14,538 nucleotides of DNA from JANWZL01 sp037445185 (GTDB lineage Bacteria > Pseudomonadota > Gammaproteobacteria > Burkholderiales > Thiobacillaceae), in contig JBBIKZ010000059.1 in the NCBI GenBank assembly GCA_037445185.1, positions 1 through 14,538 on the forward strand, in the 5' to 3' direction. The position numbers were made by a program, and so were the translations under genes. This document shows, one piece after another, positions 1 through 7,253 of this stretch (its first letter is position 1; every line of letters begins with the position of its first letter). The notes below the pieces were generated by a model. The model was given only the letters and a program-made list of their open reading frames with translations. It ran no database searches and had not been told where the DNA came from.

Positions 1-217
1 GGGCGGGGCCGCCCAGGTTGAGGGATAGCCCATGGGCGACGAGGGGGCGGCGCTCGGCGATGTGGCACAAGGCCTTGCGCCGCGAACCGCCCATGTCCAG
101 CCAGTTTTCCGGGGCGAGCTCGAAGAAGTCTATGGCGTCCGGAATCCCGGCCATGAGGTCGGGCAGATGCTCCCGCCTCAGGCCGAGGCCCGCGCCATGC
201 AGGTCGTGGACAGGCAT
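1..217 (-). CDS. hvfB: DUF692 (MNIO) family RiPP maturase, HvfB/BufB-like, N-terminal part
   Basis: This is the first 72 codons of a gene that runs off the left edge. The translation starts MPVHDLHGAGLGLRREHLPD and continues with FFELAPENWLDMGG and a PLVAHGLSLNLGG segment. These are the typical N-terminal signatures of DUF692 proteins, the multinuclear non-heme iron-dependent oxidases. Characterised relatives (MbnB, HvfB/BufB) oxidatively modify cysteines in a partner peptide, usually with a DUF2063 (HvfC/BufC) protein. That partner would be expected further left and is not seen here. The ATG is chosen because a GGAG ribosome-binding site (226-229) lies 8 nt ahead, and because the gene begins 18 nt after the stop of the HvfA-like peptide gene, which fits co-transcription and substrate-enzyme pairing. 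Iron ligands lie mostly beyond the window, so activity cannot be judged. Confidence 0.85.
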   Translation of the reverse strand, partial: MPVHDLHGAGLGLRREHLPDLMAGIPDAIDFFELAPENWLDMGGSRRKALCHIAERRPLVAHGLSLNLGGPA

Positions 218-235
218 GACAGGCGCTCCGGTGGC

Positions 236-589
236 TTATTTCTTACCGCCGCACTTGCCCTCGCCACACTTGCCATCCTTGGCTTTGGCATCCTTGGCGC
301 CGCCGCACTTGCCCTCGCCGCATTTGCCATCCTTGGCTTTGGCCTTGCTGCCGCCGCATTTGCCTTCACCACATTTGCCATCCTTGGCCTTGGCATCCTT
401 GGCGCCGCCACATTTGCCCTCGCCGCATTTGCCGTCTTTGGCTTTGTCGGCGGCGGCCACCATGTAGCCGCCAGACAGGCTTTGCATGGCGAAGGGATTG
501 CCCGCCGCGTGGGCAACTCCGGCTACGCCGATAGCGGCGGTCAGGGCGGTACCCAGGGCCAGGGTCAGGGTTTTTTGGGTTGCGTTCAT
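236..589 (-). CDS. hvfA: HvfA/bufferin-like cysteine-rich exported peptide (RiPP precursor) with four EGKCG motifs
   Basis: A 117-residue protein with an Sec-type signal peptide (residues 1-28, cleavage likely after AHA) and a short spacer. Its C-terminal half is built from four near-identical DGKCGEGKCGG units at residues 52-62, 70-80, 87-97 and 105-115, separated by Lys/Ala-rich linkers. The only cysteines are 55, 60, 73, 78, 90, 95, 108 and 113, two per unit. In characterised HvfA/bufferin relatives the EGKCG cysteines are converted by a DUF692/DUF2063 enzyme pair into copper-binding groups and the peptide is exported to the periplasm. Here the DUF692 gene follows 18 nt downstream. An AGGAGA site (about 595-600 on the opposite strand) sits just ahead of the ATG. 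An ECF sigma/anti-sigma pair lies upstream on the same strand and is a plausible regulator. Function is inferred from motif and neighbourhood; the metal is not shown. Confidence 0.88.
   Translation of the reverse strand: MNATQKTLTLALGTALTAAIGVAGVAHAAGNPFAMQSLSGGYMVAAADKAKDGKCGEGKCGGAKDAKAKDGKCGEGKCGGSKAKAKDGKCGEGKCGGAKDAKAKDGKCGEGKCGGKK
245..436 (-). repeat. Tandem coding repeat, four units of about 51-54 bp
   Basis: The four DGKCGEGKCGG units of the HvfA-like gene are repeated at DNA level as well as protein level, with unit spacings of 18, 17 and 18 codons. Such arrays can gain or lose units by slippage, which would change the number of modification sites in the mature peptide. Confidence 0.8.
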
Positions 590-648
590 GTCGATTCTCC
601 TGAAATTTAGTCATGTTGTTTGCCCGTGTGGGCGCGCTACTGTGCCCC

Positions 649-686
649 CGGTCCGGCCCATGGGCCGGACCGCCCCCGTGGGGGGC
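649..686. promoter_or_regulatory. Perfect 24-bp palindrome plus adjacent GC hairpin between the anti-sigma and hvfA genes
   Basis: Positions 649-672 form a perfect 12+12 palindrome centred on 660/661 (arm CGGTCCGGCCCA). It abuts a second stem, GCCCCC-GTG-GGGGGC (672-686). Both lie in the 162-nt gap between the anti-sigma stop and the hvfA start. In RNA this would be a very strong stem on either strand. No U-run follows it in the minus direction, so it may be an attenuator, an RNA-processing or stability element, or a dimeric regulator site rather than a classic intrinsic terminator. Confidence 0.5.
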
Positions 687-751
687 AAGCCGTTCTCGGG
701 GCGGCCCGTCGAACGGCTCGAGGGTGACGATGGTCTCGGAGAACCGGGGGA

Positions 752-1033
752 TCAGTGTTCGTGTTGGCAGCGCTCGGCAACTGCCTTGCGGATGCGTTCC
801 TGCGCCTCGGGGGTGAAATCGATGTCTGCCGCGATGTCCTCGCCTTCGGACTCGGCGCGTCGGCCCAGCTCGCGCAGGGCTTTTCGCATCAAGGCCACCT
901 GCTGCTCAAAACGGCGGCAGTAGGCGCACAGCATCAGATGCAGCTTGAGACCCCAGCGTTCCCGGAAGCCCAGAGGGCATTCCTGGCTTTCCGAAATCAA
1001 GTGGCTAGCATCCTTGCATGTCAGCATCTTCAT
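752..1033 (-). CDS. Zinc-finger (zf-HC2/ZAS-type) anti-sigma factor
   Basis: A 93-residue soluble protein. The N-terminal part carries the HxxxCxxC zinc motif of ZAS-type anti-sigma factors (H32, C36, C39 in HLMLCAYCRRF), with C6 as a possible extra ligand. The start, MKMLTCKDASHLISESQE, is typical of zf-HC2 proteins encoded beside ECF sigma factors. A charged helical tail follows, and there is no membrane segment, so it should act in the cytoplasm. It begins 17 nt after the stop of the sigma gene on the same strand, which fits a co-transcribed sigma/anti-sigma pair. By analogy with related pairs, metal or thiol stress could release the sigma factor, and the cysteine-rich HvfA-like peptide downstream is the obvious candidate target. 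That regulatory link is inference. Confidence 0.82.
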   Translation of the reverse strand: MKMLTCKDASHLISESQECPLGFRERWGLKLHLMLCAYCRRFEQQVALMRKALRELGRRAESEGEDIAADIDFTPEAQERIRKAVAERCQHEH

Positions 1034-1050
1034 TCATCCTCGGGCGCTCG

Positions 1051-1632
1051 TTACGTCGCTGAGCCGACCCAGTTCCTGTCGAGACACCGCCGGAGCCCCA
1101 AACGGGCCCGATACAGCATCGTCCACAGGTTGGTCGGCGTGATGGCCAATTCCTGACAGATATTTTCGGTATTTTCTTCCATGACCTCCCGTAGCATGAA
1201 AAGCCGCGCCAGTCGGGGGGGCAGGGCATCCAGGCAGCGCTGTAGGATGGCCATGAACTGGCCCCGCTCCAGCACCTCTTCGGGATTGCCCCAGTCGGAG
1301 GGCTTGTCCTGCCATCGCCCGTTGGGCTTGAAGATTTCCTCCGCCAGGGTGTCTTCCCCGCCCTCCAGGTCATCCGGGTCTTCCAACTGAACCTCCCGCG
1401 CGTCGCGACGGAACATGTCCATGACCTTGTGCTTGAGGATGCCGATGAGCCAGGTGCGCACCGATGCCTCGCCGGAAAACCGGTCCCGGGCCTGCAAGGC
1501 CGCCAGCAGGGTCTCCTGCACCGCATCTTCGGCCTGGTGTTCGTCCCGGGTGAGCAGTAGGGCGTATTTGTAGAGGGCCGCACCGTGGTCCGTGAGCCAA
1601 TCCTCCGGCGCGCCGGCGGCATGTTCAGCCAT
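1051..1632 (-). CDS. ECF-type sigma-70 family RNA polymerase sigma factor
   Basis: A 193-residue protein with sigma region 2 at about residues 11-77 (YKYALLLTRDEHQAEDAVQE, then VRTWLIGILKHKVMDMFRR) and region 4 at about 127-186 (LDALPPRLARLFMLREVMEE and a helix-turn-helix ending TMLYRARLGLRRCL). No region 1.1 or 3 is present, as expected for the ECF group. The ATG at 1632 is chosen over longer in-frame starts because it gives a normal ECF length and has a GGAGAG site (opposite 1637-1642) about 4 nt ahead. The closely spaced zinc-finger anti-sigma gene follows. The HvfA-like peptide and its DUF692 maturase come next on the same strand, so the likely regulon includes metal or oxidative stress handling. 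A possible autoregulatory promoter lies at 1691-1716. Confidence 0.92.
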   Translation of the reverse strand: MAEHAAGAPEDWLTDHGAALYKYALLLTRDEHQAEDAVQETLLAALQARDRFSGEASVRTWLIGILKHKVMDMFRRDAREVQLEDPDDLEGGEDTLAEEIFKPNGRWQDKPSDWGNPEEVLERGQFMAILQRCLDALPPRLARLFMLREVMEENTENICQELAITPTNLWTMLYRARLGLRRCLDRNWVGSAT

Positions 1633-1690
1633 GGGTCTCTCCATCCATTGGTCTTGTCGTTGCGCGCAATGTACCTGACGGTCCGTCCAT

Positions 1691-1716
1691 GACGGCAGGC
1701 GTTGCCAGGAGTTGAC
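1691..1716 (-). promoter_or_regulatory. Candidate ECF-type promoter for the sigma operon
   Basis: Read on the minus strand, a GTCAAC element (opposite 1711-1716) is followed 16 nt after its AAC core by CGTC (opposite 1691-1694). This matches the general ECF pattern of an AAC-containing -35 box and a CGTC-like -10 box. It would place transcription about 50 nt upstream of the sigma ATG and suggests autoregulation. The same spacing is not seen directly upstream of hvfA. Short degenerate motifs occur by chance, so this is tentative. Confidence 0.25.
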
Positions 1717-1866
1717 GGTGCCGGCTTCTGGTCTTTTGTCTTTTTCATTCAGCCGACTACCGCGCTTCAAACCCCTGGGGGCCGGGTCATCTCCCAGACC
1801 GGGAGGCAATATAACTGCATCCGCTTCTTTCTCAAAGGTCCGCCCCAGGCCGTGTTAGCCCAAAGT

Positions 1867-2958
1867 TGTAATGTCCCCTTTCTCCAAGATAGAGATGTCC
1901 CCTTTTGATTCCAGCCGAGGGGGAAGCGATGGAGGGGGTATTGGCGATGAGCGGGAAGGAGCGGCAATGGCTGAGGGTGATCGAATCGCTTCGTGACAAG
2001 CGCCTCGAGCAGGCGGATGCGGCGCGGCAGTTGGGCTTGTCGGTCAGGCAAGTCAAGCGGCTGGTGCACGCGCACCGGCAAGCGGGCGCCGCCGCGGTGG
2101 TGTCGAGGCGTCGCGGGCGGCCGAGCAACCGGCGCATCGGGGAAGCCGAGCGCGAGGCGGCCCTCGCCTGTGTCCGCAGCCGCTACGCCGACTTCGGGCC
2201 AACGCTCGCGGCTGAGTATCTGGCCAGCCACCACGGCTTTACCCGCTCGGCGAAGACGCTGCGGCGATGGATGATCGAAGACGGCGTGTGACAGCCGAAG
2301 CGGCAGCGGCGCAAGCGGCCATTTCAGCTACGCGCGCGACGCGCCTGGGTGGGCGAACTGGTGCAGGTCGACGGCAGCCCGCACGCCTGGCTGGAACGAC
2401 GCGGGCCGCGCTGCACGCTCGTCTGCTTCTTCGACGAGGCCACCGGCCGACTGCAATACGCGCGCTTCGTGCCGGCCGAGACCAGCCGGGCTTACCTGCA
2501 TGGCCTGCGCGATTATGTGACCTGTGACGGGCGCCCGATCGCCCCTCTATAGCGACCGGCACAGCATCTTCACCAAGCAAGACCCCGAAGAGGCGACGCC
2601 GACGCAATTCGAACGGGCCGCGCGCGCGTTGGGCATCGAGCTGATCCTGGCCTCCTCGCCGCAAGCCAAGGGACGCGTGGAGCGTGCCTTCCAGACCCTG
2701 CAGGACCGGCTGGTCAAGGCCTTGCGGCTGGCCGGAATCGACACCCTTGAGGCGGCCAATGCCTGCTTGCCGGACTTCATCGCGCACTACAACGCGCGCT
2801 TCGCCAAGCCCCCCAGAAGCCAGGAAGACGCCCATCGTCGGCTGGACATCGGTGCCGAACAGCTCTACCTCGCCACCTGCGAGCAGCATGTGCGCACGCT
2901 GTCGAAGTCTCTGTCCTGCCAGTATCGCGGGCGCCAGTATCTGATCCAGACCGGCGGC
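1867..2958 (+). mobile_element. Degenerate insertion sequence (ISNCY/IS1202-like), right end missing
   Basis: The left end is placed near 1867-1871, where ATGTCCCCTT occurs at 1871-1880 and again at 1895-1904, a subterminal repeat of the kind found at IS ends. The transposase frames follow from 1929. Homology to the transposase stops near 2955. It is then joined to MoxR-like coding sequence with no matching inverted copy of the left end (AAGGGGACAT) at the junction. The right end has therefore been deleted and the element should be immobile by itself. Exact boundaries are estimates. Confidence 0.65.
1929..2958 (+). pseudogene. ISNCY-type DDE transposase, nonsense-mutated, frameshifted and 3'-truncated
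   Basis: The ATG at 1929 has a GAGGGGGAAG site just ahead. Frame 1 encodes an N-terminal helix-turn-helix (AARQLGLSVRQVKRLVHAHR), then DFGPTLAAEYLASHHGF and LRRWMIEDGV, and meets TGA at 2289-2291 where relatives usually carry Trp (TGG). The same frame continues through GELVQVDGSPHAWLE and FFDEATGRL to TAG at 2552. One extra base in the C-run 2542-2545 moves the reading to the next frame, which gives LYSDRHSIF and SSPQAKGRVERAFQTLQDRL. The catalytic DDE residues are at codons 2370, 2554 and 2680, so the triad is present but split. The C-terminal domain breaks off after RQYLIQTGG. Three independent lesions make an active product very unlikely. Confidence 0.85.
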
Positions 2959-3621
2959 AGCACCAACAATGCCGACTACCTGAGCTTCAACGCCCTCGGC
3001 CGTGCACTGATCAACGCCCTGCCGCTGGAACAGGTGCGTGCCTGGCTGCCGCCGGGCTTCGTCCATGCCGGGCCAACGCGCAGCGTGGTGCTGATCGACG
3101 AGATCGACAAGGCACCGCGCGACTTTCCCAACGACCTGCTGAACGAGATCGAGCAGATGTACTTCCGCGTGCCGGAACTGGGCAACGTGGCCATCGGCGG
3201 ACCCGGCGTCCTGGCCGAATCCCTGCGGCCTATCGTCTTCCTAACCAGCAATTCGGAGAAGAACCTGCCCGACCCCTTCCTGCGCCGCTGCGTGGACTAC
3301 CACATCCCCTTCCCGGACCGGGATCGCCTGCAGGAGATCCTGCTCGCACGACTGACCCGCCTCGGCGCCACGGCAGGCCCCTTGCTGGAGGACGCCCTCG
3401 CCTTCTTCGTCAACCTGCGCGAGGCACACGCCATGCGCCGTCGCATCTCCCCGGCCGAACTGATCCAGTGGCTGACCTGGATGCTGGCGGCCGGCGCCCG
3501 ACCCGAGCAGCGCCTGCGCGAGGCCGGGCAGCTCGCCATGGCCGGCCTCGGGGCCATCATCAAGGACCCTGCCAATCAGCCCCAGGTGCGCGCCCTGTTG
3601 GAAGCGTTTCTGGCGGCCTGA
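2959..3621 (+). pseudogene. MoxR-type AAA+ ATPase, C-terminal part fused to IS remnant
   Basis: About 220 residues of a MoxR-family AAA+ ATPase are visible: ADYLSFNALGRALINALP, Walker B VVLIDEIDKAP (3085-3117), RDFPNDLLNEIEQMYF, the sensor-1 region PIVFLTSNSEKNLPDPFLRRC and a C-terminal lid with the HAMRRRISPAELIQWLTWM segment. The P-loop (Walker A) that should lie N-terminal is absent. The reading frame enters from the transposase without interruption from 2524. MoxR proteins are chaperone-like motors, often paired with VWA or membrane partners, and a family of them occurs in bacterial conflict loci. The stop is 15 nt before the next gene, so the two were probably co-transcribed. Without Walker A it should not bind ATP normally. 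Confidence 0.85.
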
Positions 3622-3636
3622 TCGCCGCACCGGTCC

Positions 3637-4989
3637 ATGCCGCGCAACCGAGCGCCCGATCGCGACCTCGCCGATCTGGTCGAACGGCTGCGCGCCGCCG
3701 GTTTCCGGGTCGACACGCGCCAGTACCTAACCGCGCACGAACTGCTGCTTGCCTGGGCCGCCCGCGGCAAGCGTCTGGAAGACGACACCGCGGCCCTGAT
3801 CTCGCATCTGGGGCCGGTGTTCTGCACCTCCGCCCGGGAGCAGGACCGCTTCGGCGACGTGGTGCGGGCCTGGCTCAGCCCGCCGCCACCGCCACGCCGC
3901 CATCCCCTGCGCGAGCCCACGCCCTTCAGATCCTGGCGCCATCGGCGCTGGCTGTTGGCGGGCGGGCTCCTCGTCCTGACGCTCCTCGCCGCGGCCCTGC
4001 TGGCCTGGTGGTACTACGCCTGGCCGGTCCTGGTGCAGGGCGGGGTCTACACCCTCGGCCCTGACGGGGCGCCCAAGCCCGCCCCCCAGGCCAGGCTCGC
4101 GCTCGCCGGCACCGCCGTTGCCGTGGACGCGGCCGGCCGCTTCCGGACCGAACTGCGCCGGCGTGACGGCCCACAGGACCTGGCGGTGGCGCTGCCGGGC
4201 TACCGGGACCTCGTGTACCGCGTGGATGCCGACACACCGCAGCCGCTGGCGCTCGTGCTGTCGCCGCTGCCGCCGCCGCCCGCCGTGCCGGCTGCCGGGC
4301 CGGACATGCCGGTGACCTTCGGCGAACCGCGCGTCATCCCCCATCCGGTCAGTCCGCTCAACCTGCTCGTCGAGCGGCTGACCCCCTGGGGCCTCGTGCT
4401 CGCCTGGTGCGTCCTCACGGCCCTGGTCGCCTTCGGACTCTGGACCCCGGCCGAGAGGTTGCGTCGGACCCTGGTCCTGCGGCGTCTGCCTGCGGACGGT
4501 CGTGCCGATCTCAAGACCCTGGCTGCCGACCTGCCCACCCCGCGCAGTCTGGACGACCGGTCTTTCCGCCGGCTGGCGGCCGACCTGCGCCGGCCGCGCG
4601 GCCAGGCGGCACGCGACCTAGACGTGAAGGCCACGGTGCAGGCCACCGTCCGTCGCGGTGGCTTCTTCCAGCCGGTCTGGAAGGCGCGCCAGGCCACGCC
4701 CGAGTATCTGGTCCTCATCGGTCGTCACGACATCGAGGACCATCAGAGCCGCCTGTACGACGAGCTCATGCTGCGGCTGGCGGACCGTGGCGTGGCCCTC
4801 GATGTGCTGCATTTCCGCGACGATCCCCGCCTGTGCCACCGCGAGGATGGGCGACCCGCTGCCCTAGGCGAGCTGGCGCAGCAGCACCACCGCGCGGTGC
4901 TGTTCCTGTATCTGGAGGCCCGTCACTGCTTTAACCTAAAAACCTCAGTTGACCGCTCCTTGGCCTTCGCAAAGACGCATGGAACCTGA
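3637..4989 (+). pseudogene. Large membrane sensor protein, 5' fragment, interrupted by a MITE
   Basis: This is the N-terminal part of a protein I do not recognise as a named family. Residues about 8-80 (LADLVERLRAAGFRVDTRQY to VVRAWL) resemble the helical region preceding VWA domains in CoxE-like MoxR partners; that likeness is from memory. A Pro/Arg-rich linker follows, then a membrane helix at about 104-127, a small extracytoplasmic domain (130-215), a second helix at about 250-269, and a cytoplasmic domain containing PEYLVLIGRHDIEDHQSRLY. Native sequence ends at ARHCFN (about 4934). The last 18 codons are read from the inserted element and stop at TGA 4987-4989. Removing the element and one TTTAA copy joins ARHCFN directly to PISGEPEPWLEV downstream. 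The gene starts 15 nt after the MoxR stop. Confidence 0.82.
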
Positions 4990-5169
4990 CGTTTGCGCCT
5001 CCGAGCACGCTCACCCGGAAGGTGAGGCCGCTACGCGCCCGCTTTCGGGTCTGTGCGCGCGTCTGGCTGCGTTGCTCCTCCTTGCGGGGAACGACCCCGC
5101 GGCGTCGTCGCGCCTTGCCACCCACACGCACAAACCCGCCTTCGGGCGCGTTCAACTGAGGTTTTTAGG
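4935..5169. mobile_element. 235-bp MITE with 18-bp perfect terminal inverted repeats and 5-bp TTTAA target duplication
   Basis: The ends are CCTAAAAACCTCAGTTGA (4935-4952) and its exact reverse complement (5152-5169). TTTAA flanks both sides (4930-4934 and 5170-5174), a clean 5-bp target duplication. The interior has no transposase-sized frame but holds several short GC-rich stems: CTCACC/GGTGAG near 5010, GCGGGG/CCCCGC near 5090, and a CGCC-TTCG-GGCG stem near 5140. The element plus one duplication is 240 bp, a multiple of three, so the downstream frame is preserved, but an in-frame TGA (4987) ends translation. It is non-autonomous and must rely on a transposase elsewhere in the genome. The parent IS family cannot be named from this sequence. 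Confidence 0.93.
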
Positions 5170-6510
5170 TTTAACCCGATCAGCGGCGAGCCGGAGCCCT
5201 GGCTGGAGGTTTGCGCGATCTGGCCACGGCGGGTGCTGTTCACGCCCGTGCCGCCGGCGCACTGGACCCGACACGAATGGGCCCTGGCGGAGTCCGGCTG
5301 GCTGGTGCTGCCGGCAGGTGAGGCGGGCCTCGCCGCCTATGCCGGCATCGGCGAGGAGTGGCGCATCGACAACCTGTTCCCCGCCCCCTACGCGCGGCCC
5401 TATCCGCCCCTGCTCAAGGACACGCCGGGACGCTGGTTGCAGCACACGGCGCCACCCGCGCCGGTGGTGGAGGCCCTGGTGCGGCAGTTGCATGGCTATC
5501 TGGGCAGGGACGGCTTCGCGTGGCTGGCCGCCTGCGCCGTCTATCCGGAAGTGGCCTGGCCGGTCAGCCTGCGCATGGCCCAGGCCCTGCCCGAACTCGC
5601 CCGGCGCCCCGACCGGGTGGCGGCACTGCTGCCGGCGCTGGCCCGACTGCCCTGGTTCCGCCACGGAACCATGCCGGACTGGCTGCGCCTGACCCTGATC
5701 GGTTTGCTCGACCCAACCCAGAAGCGCGTCGTGCATCGGTCTCTGGAAGGGCTGCTGGAGCGGGCAGTGGAGGCCATGCTGGCCGGACGGCGTGGCCGCG
5801 GCCTCGATATCGCGGCCTGGATCGGCCCTCTGGATGTGCTGCGTACCGAGCCTGTTGGCAGTCCCCTGCGCGATGCGGTGTTCCTGGGCTACCTGTCCGG
5901 GGTGAATCCGGATGCGCTGTCTCTGCTGGCACCCTCCAGTCTGCGCCGGCTGTTCCGCCGGCTGCATCCCTTGCCGACAGGGGGCAAGGCCCTGCACGCC
6001 GCAGGCGGCTGGCTGTGCCGCATGCTTGGCCGACTGCGTGGCTGGTCGCTCGATCAACCCCTCTTCGCCCGCGCCGTCGTGGCCGCTGCGCTCGGCATGA
6101 CGGTCGCCGGCCTGCTCGCCACCCTGCTCACGCGCGAGGTGGAACAGACCCTCACCACCGATCCCGGAGCGTTCACCGCCATGGACCTGTCGCAGGACGG
6201 CCGGCGGCTGGCCGCCGCCTCCGCCGACAGTCTCGGCCGGATGTGGGAGCTGGCGGATGAGGCGTCCTTGACCGAGCTGATCGGCCACGGCGGCGGCCTG
6301 CTCGACATCGCCTTCAGTCCCGACGGCAGCCGGGTGGCCACCGCCTCGGAGGATGGCAGCGCGAAGCTCTGGGAGGCCGTAGGCGGCAGGCTGCTGCATG
6401 TGCTGCAGCACGAAGGCCCGGTCGGTGGCGTCGCCTTCAGCCCCGGCTGGCCACGGTTGCCGCGGACAATACGCTCAGGCTCTGGGCCACGGCGGACGGT
6501 CGCGAGCTGA
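5053..6510 (+). pseudogene. Large membrane sensor protein, middle fragment with start of WD40 propeller
   Basis: Native sequence resumes at 5175 in the same frame as the 5' fragment (NPISGEPEPWLEVCAIWPRR). The open frame could start at GTG 5053 inside the MITE, but no good ribosome-binding site is obvious. The segment includes WPRRVLFTPVPPAHWTRHEW, a helical region with ALARLPWFRHGTMPDWLRL, a third membrane helix (LFARAVVAAALGMTVAGLLATLL, about 6061-6129), and then WD40 blades 1 and 2 and the start of blade 3 (VGGVAFSP). At about 6445 roughly 10 bp are missing relative to an SPDGxRLATV consensus. The frame shifts and ends at TGA 6508-6510. If topology follows the three helices, the propeller lies outside the cytoplasm. 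Confidence 0.8.
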
Positions 6511-7253
6511 CGCGGGTGGATACGGGTAGAGCCGTGACTGCGGTGCGCTTCGCACCGGACGGCAGCCAGCTCATCACCGCGGCGTGGGGAGAGGGCTGGC
6601 AAACCTGGCGCGTGGACACAACCGGCCTGCGCCCGCTGGCGGCGGTGCCGGCGGCAGGGATCGCCGGCCTGCGCTACAGCCTGGACGGGTCGCGCCTGGT
6701 CGCGGTGTCGAGGGAGTCGCCGGCACAGGTACTGTCGGCAACGGAGCGCCGCGTGCTGGCGACCCTCGGCGAACAGTCCGCACCGGCGGCGGACGCTGCC
6801 TTCAGTCCCGACGGCAGGTGGGTGGTGACCGCCGGCGAGGACGGTCTGGCACGCCTGTGGGATGCCGCCAGCGGTCGTTTCCAGACGAGCCTGCCGGGCG
6901 ACGGGCGTCCGCTGCGCCGCGCCTTCATCGGCCCCGACGGTGCCTCCCTCTTCACCCTGAGCACCGACCGGCTGCTGATCTGGCCCATGCGCGTCAGGCC
7001 GCCCGAACCCCGTCCCCCCGAGAAGAAGACGTCGGACGTCCGGATACCTGACAAGCAGGCCCTGGCCATCACCCCGCGCCTGGTGGGACTGCGTCTGGAC
7101 GTGGCGGAGAAGACCCTCGCCGGGGCCGGCCTCAGGCCGGGACCGGTCGCCACCCGGACCCTGGCCGGCCGGATGCCCCCCGGGACCGTCATCGGTCAAT
7201 CCCCGCAGCCGGGCACCGAGGTGGCACGCGGCAGCGCCGTCAGCCTGCAGGTT
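6446..7253 (+). pseudogene. Large membrane sensor protein, 3' fragment: WD40 blades 3-7 and PASTA domain
   Basis: The frame that follows the deletion reads LATVAADNTLRLWATADGRE, which completes blade 3. Blades 4-7 follow (VTAVRFAPDGSQ; IAGLRYSLDGSR; ADAAFSPDGRWVV...LARLWDA; RRAFIGPDGAS...LLIWPM). With the two upstream blades this makes exactly seven, a complete beta-propeller. A Pro/Glu/Lys linker leads into a PASTA domain (7071-7253: LVGLRLDVAEKTLAGAGLRP, then PPGTVIGQSPQPGTEVARGS). PASTA modules usually sit outside the membrane and bind cell-wall fragments or mediate dimerisation. GTG 6516 is the first possible start in this open frame, which continues to a stop at 7370. The region after 7253 looks like a different, TIR-derived sequence. 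Confidence 0.78.

Noticed and set aside
18..610. Two long plus-strand frames across the left end
   Set aside because: They are low-complexity shadows (HLPSLALA and AILGFGILG repeats) of the minus-strand EGKCG repeat gene, which has a signal peptide, a ribosome-binding site and a recognised family.
2289..2552. Programmed frameshift or stop readthrough in the transposase
   Set aside because: The shift site is a plain C-run with no A-rich slippery heptamer, a separate nonsense codon is also present, and the 3' end is missing, so simple decay explains it better.
5152..6411. A 419-codon minus-strand frame opposite the sensor fragment
   Set aside because: It begins in the MITE end and has no recognisable motif; the plus strand carries WD40 and membrane segments continuous with the upstream fragment.
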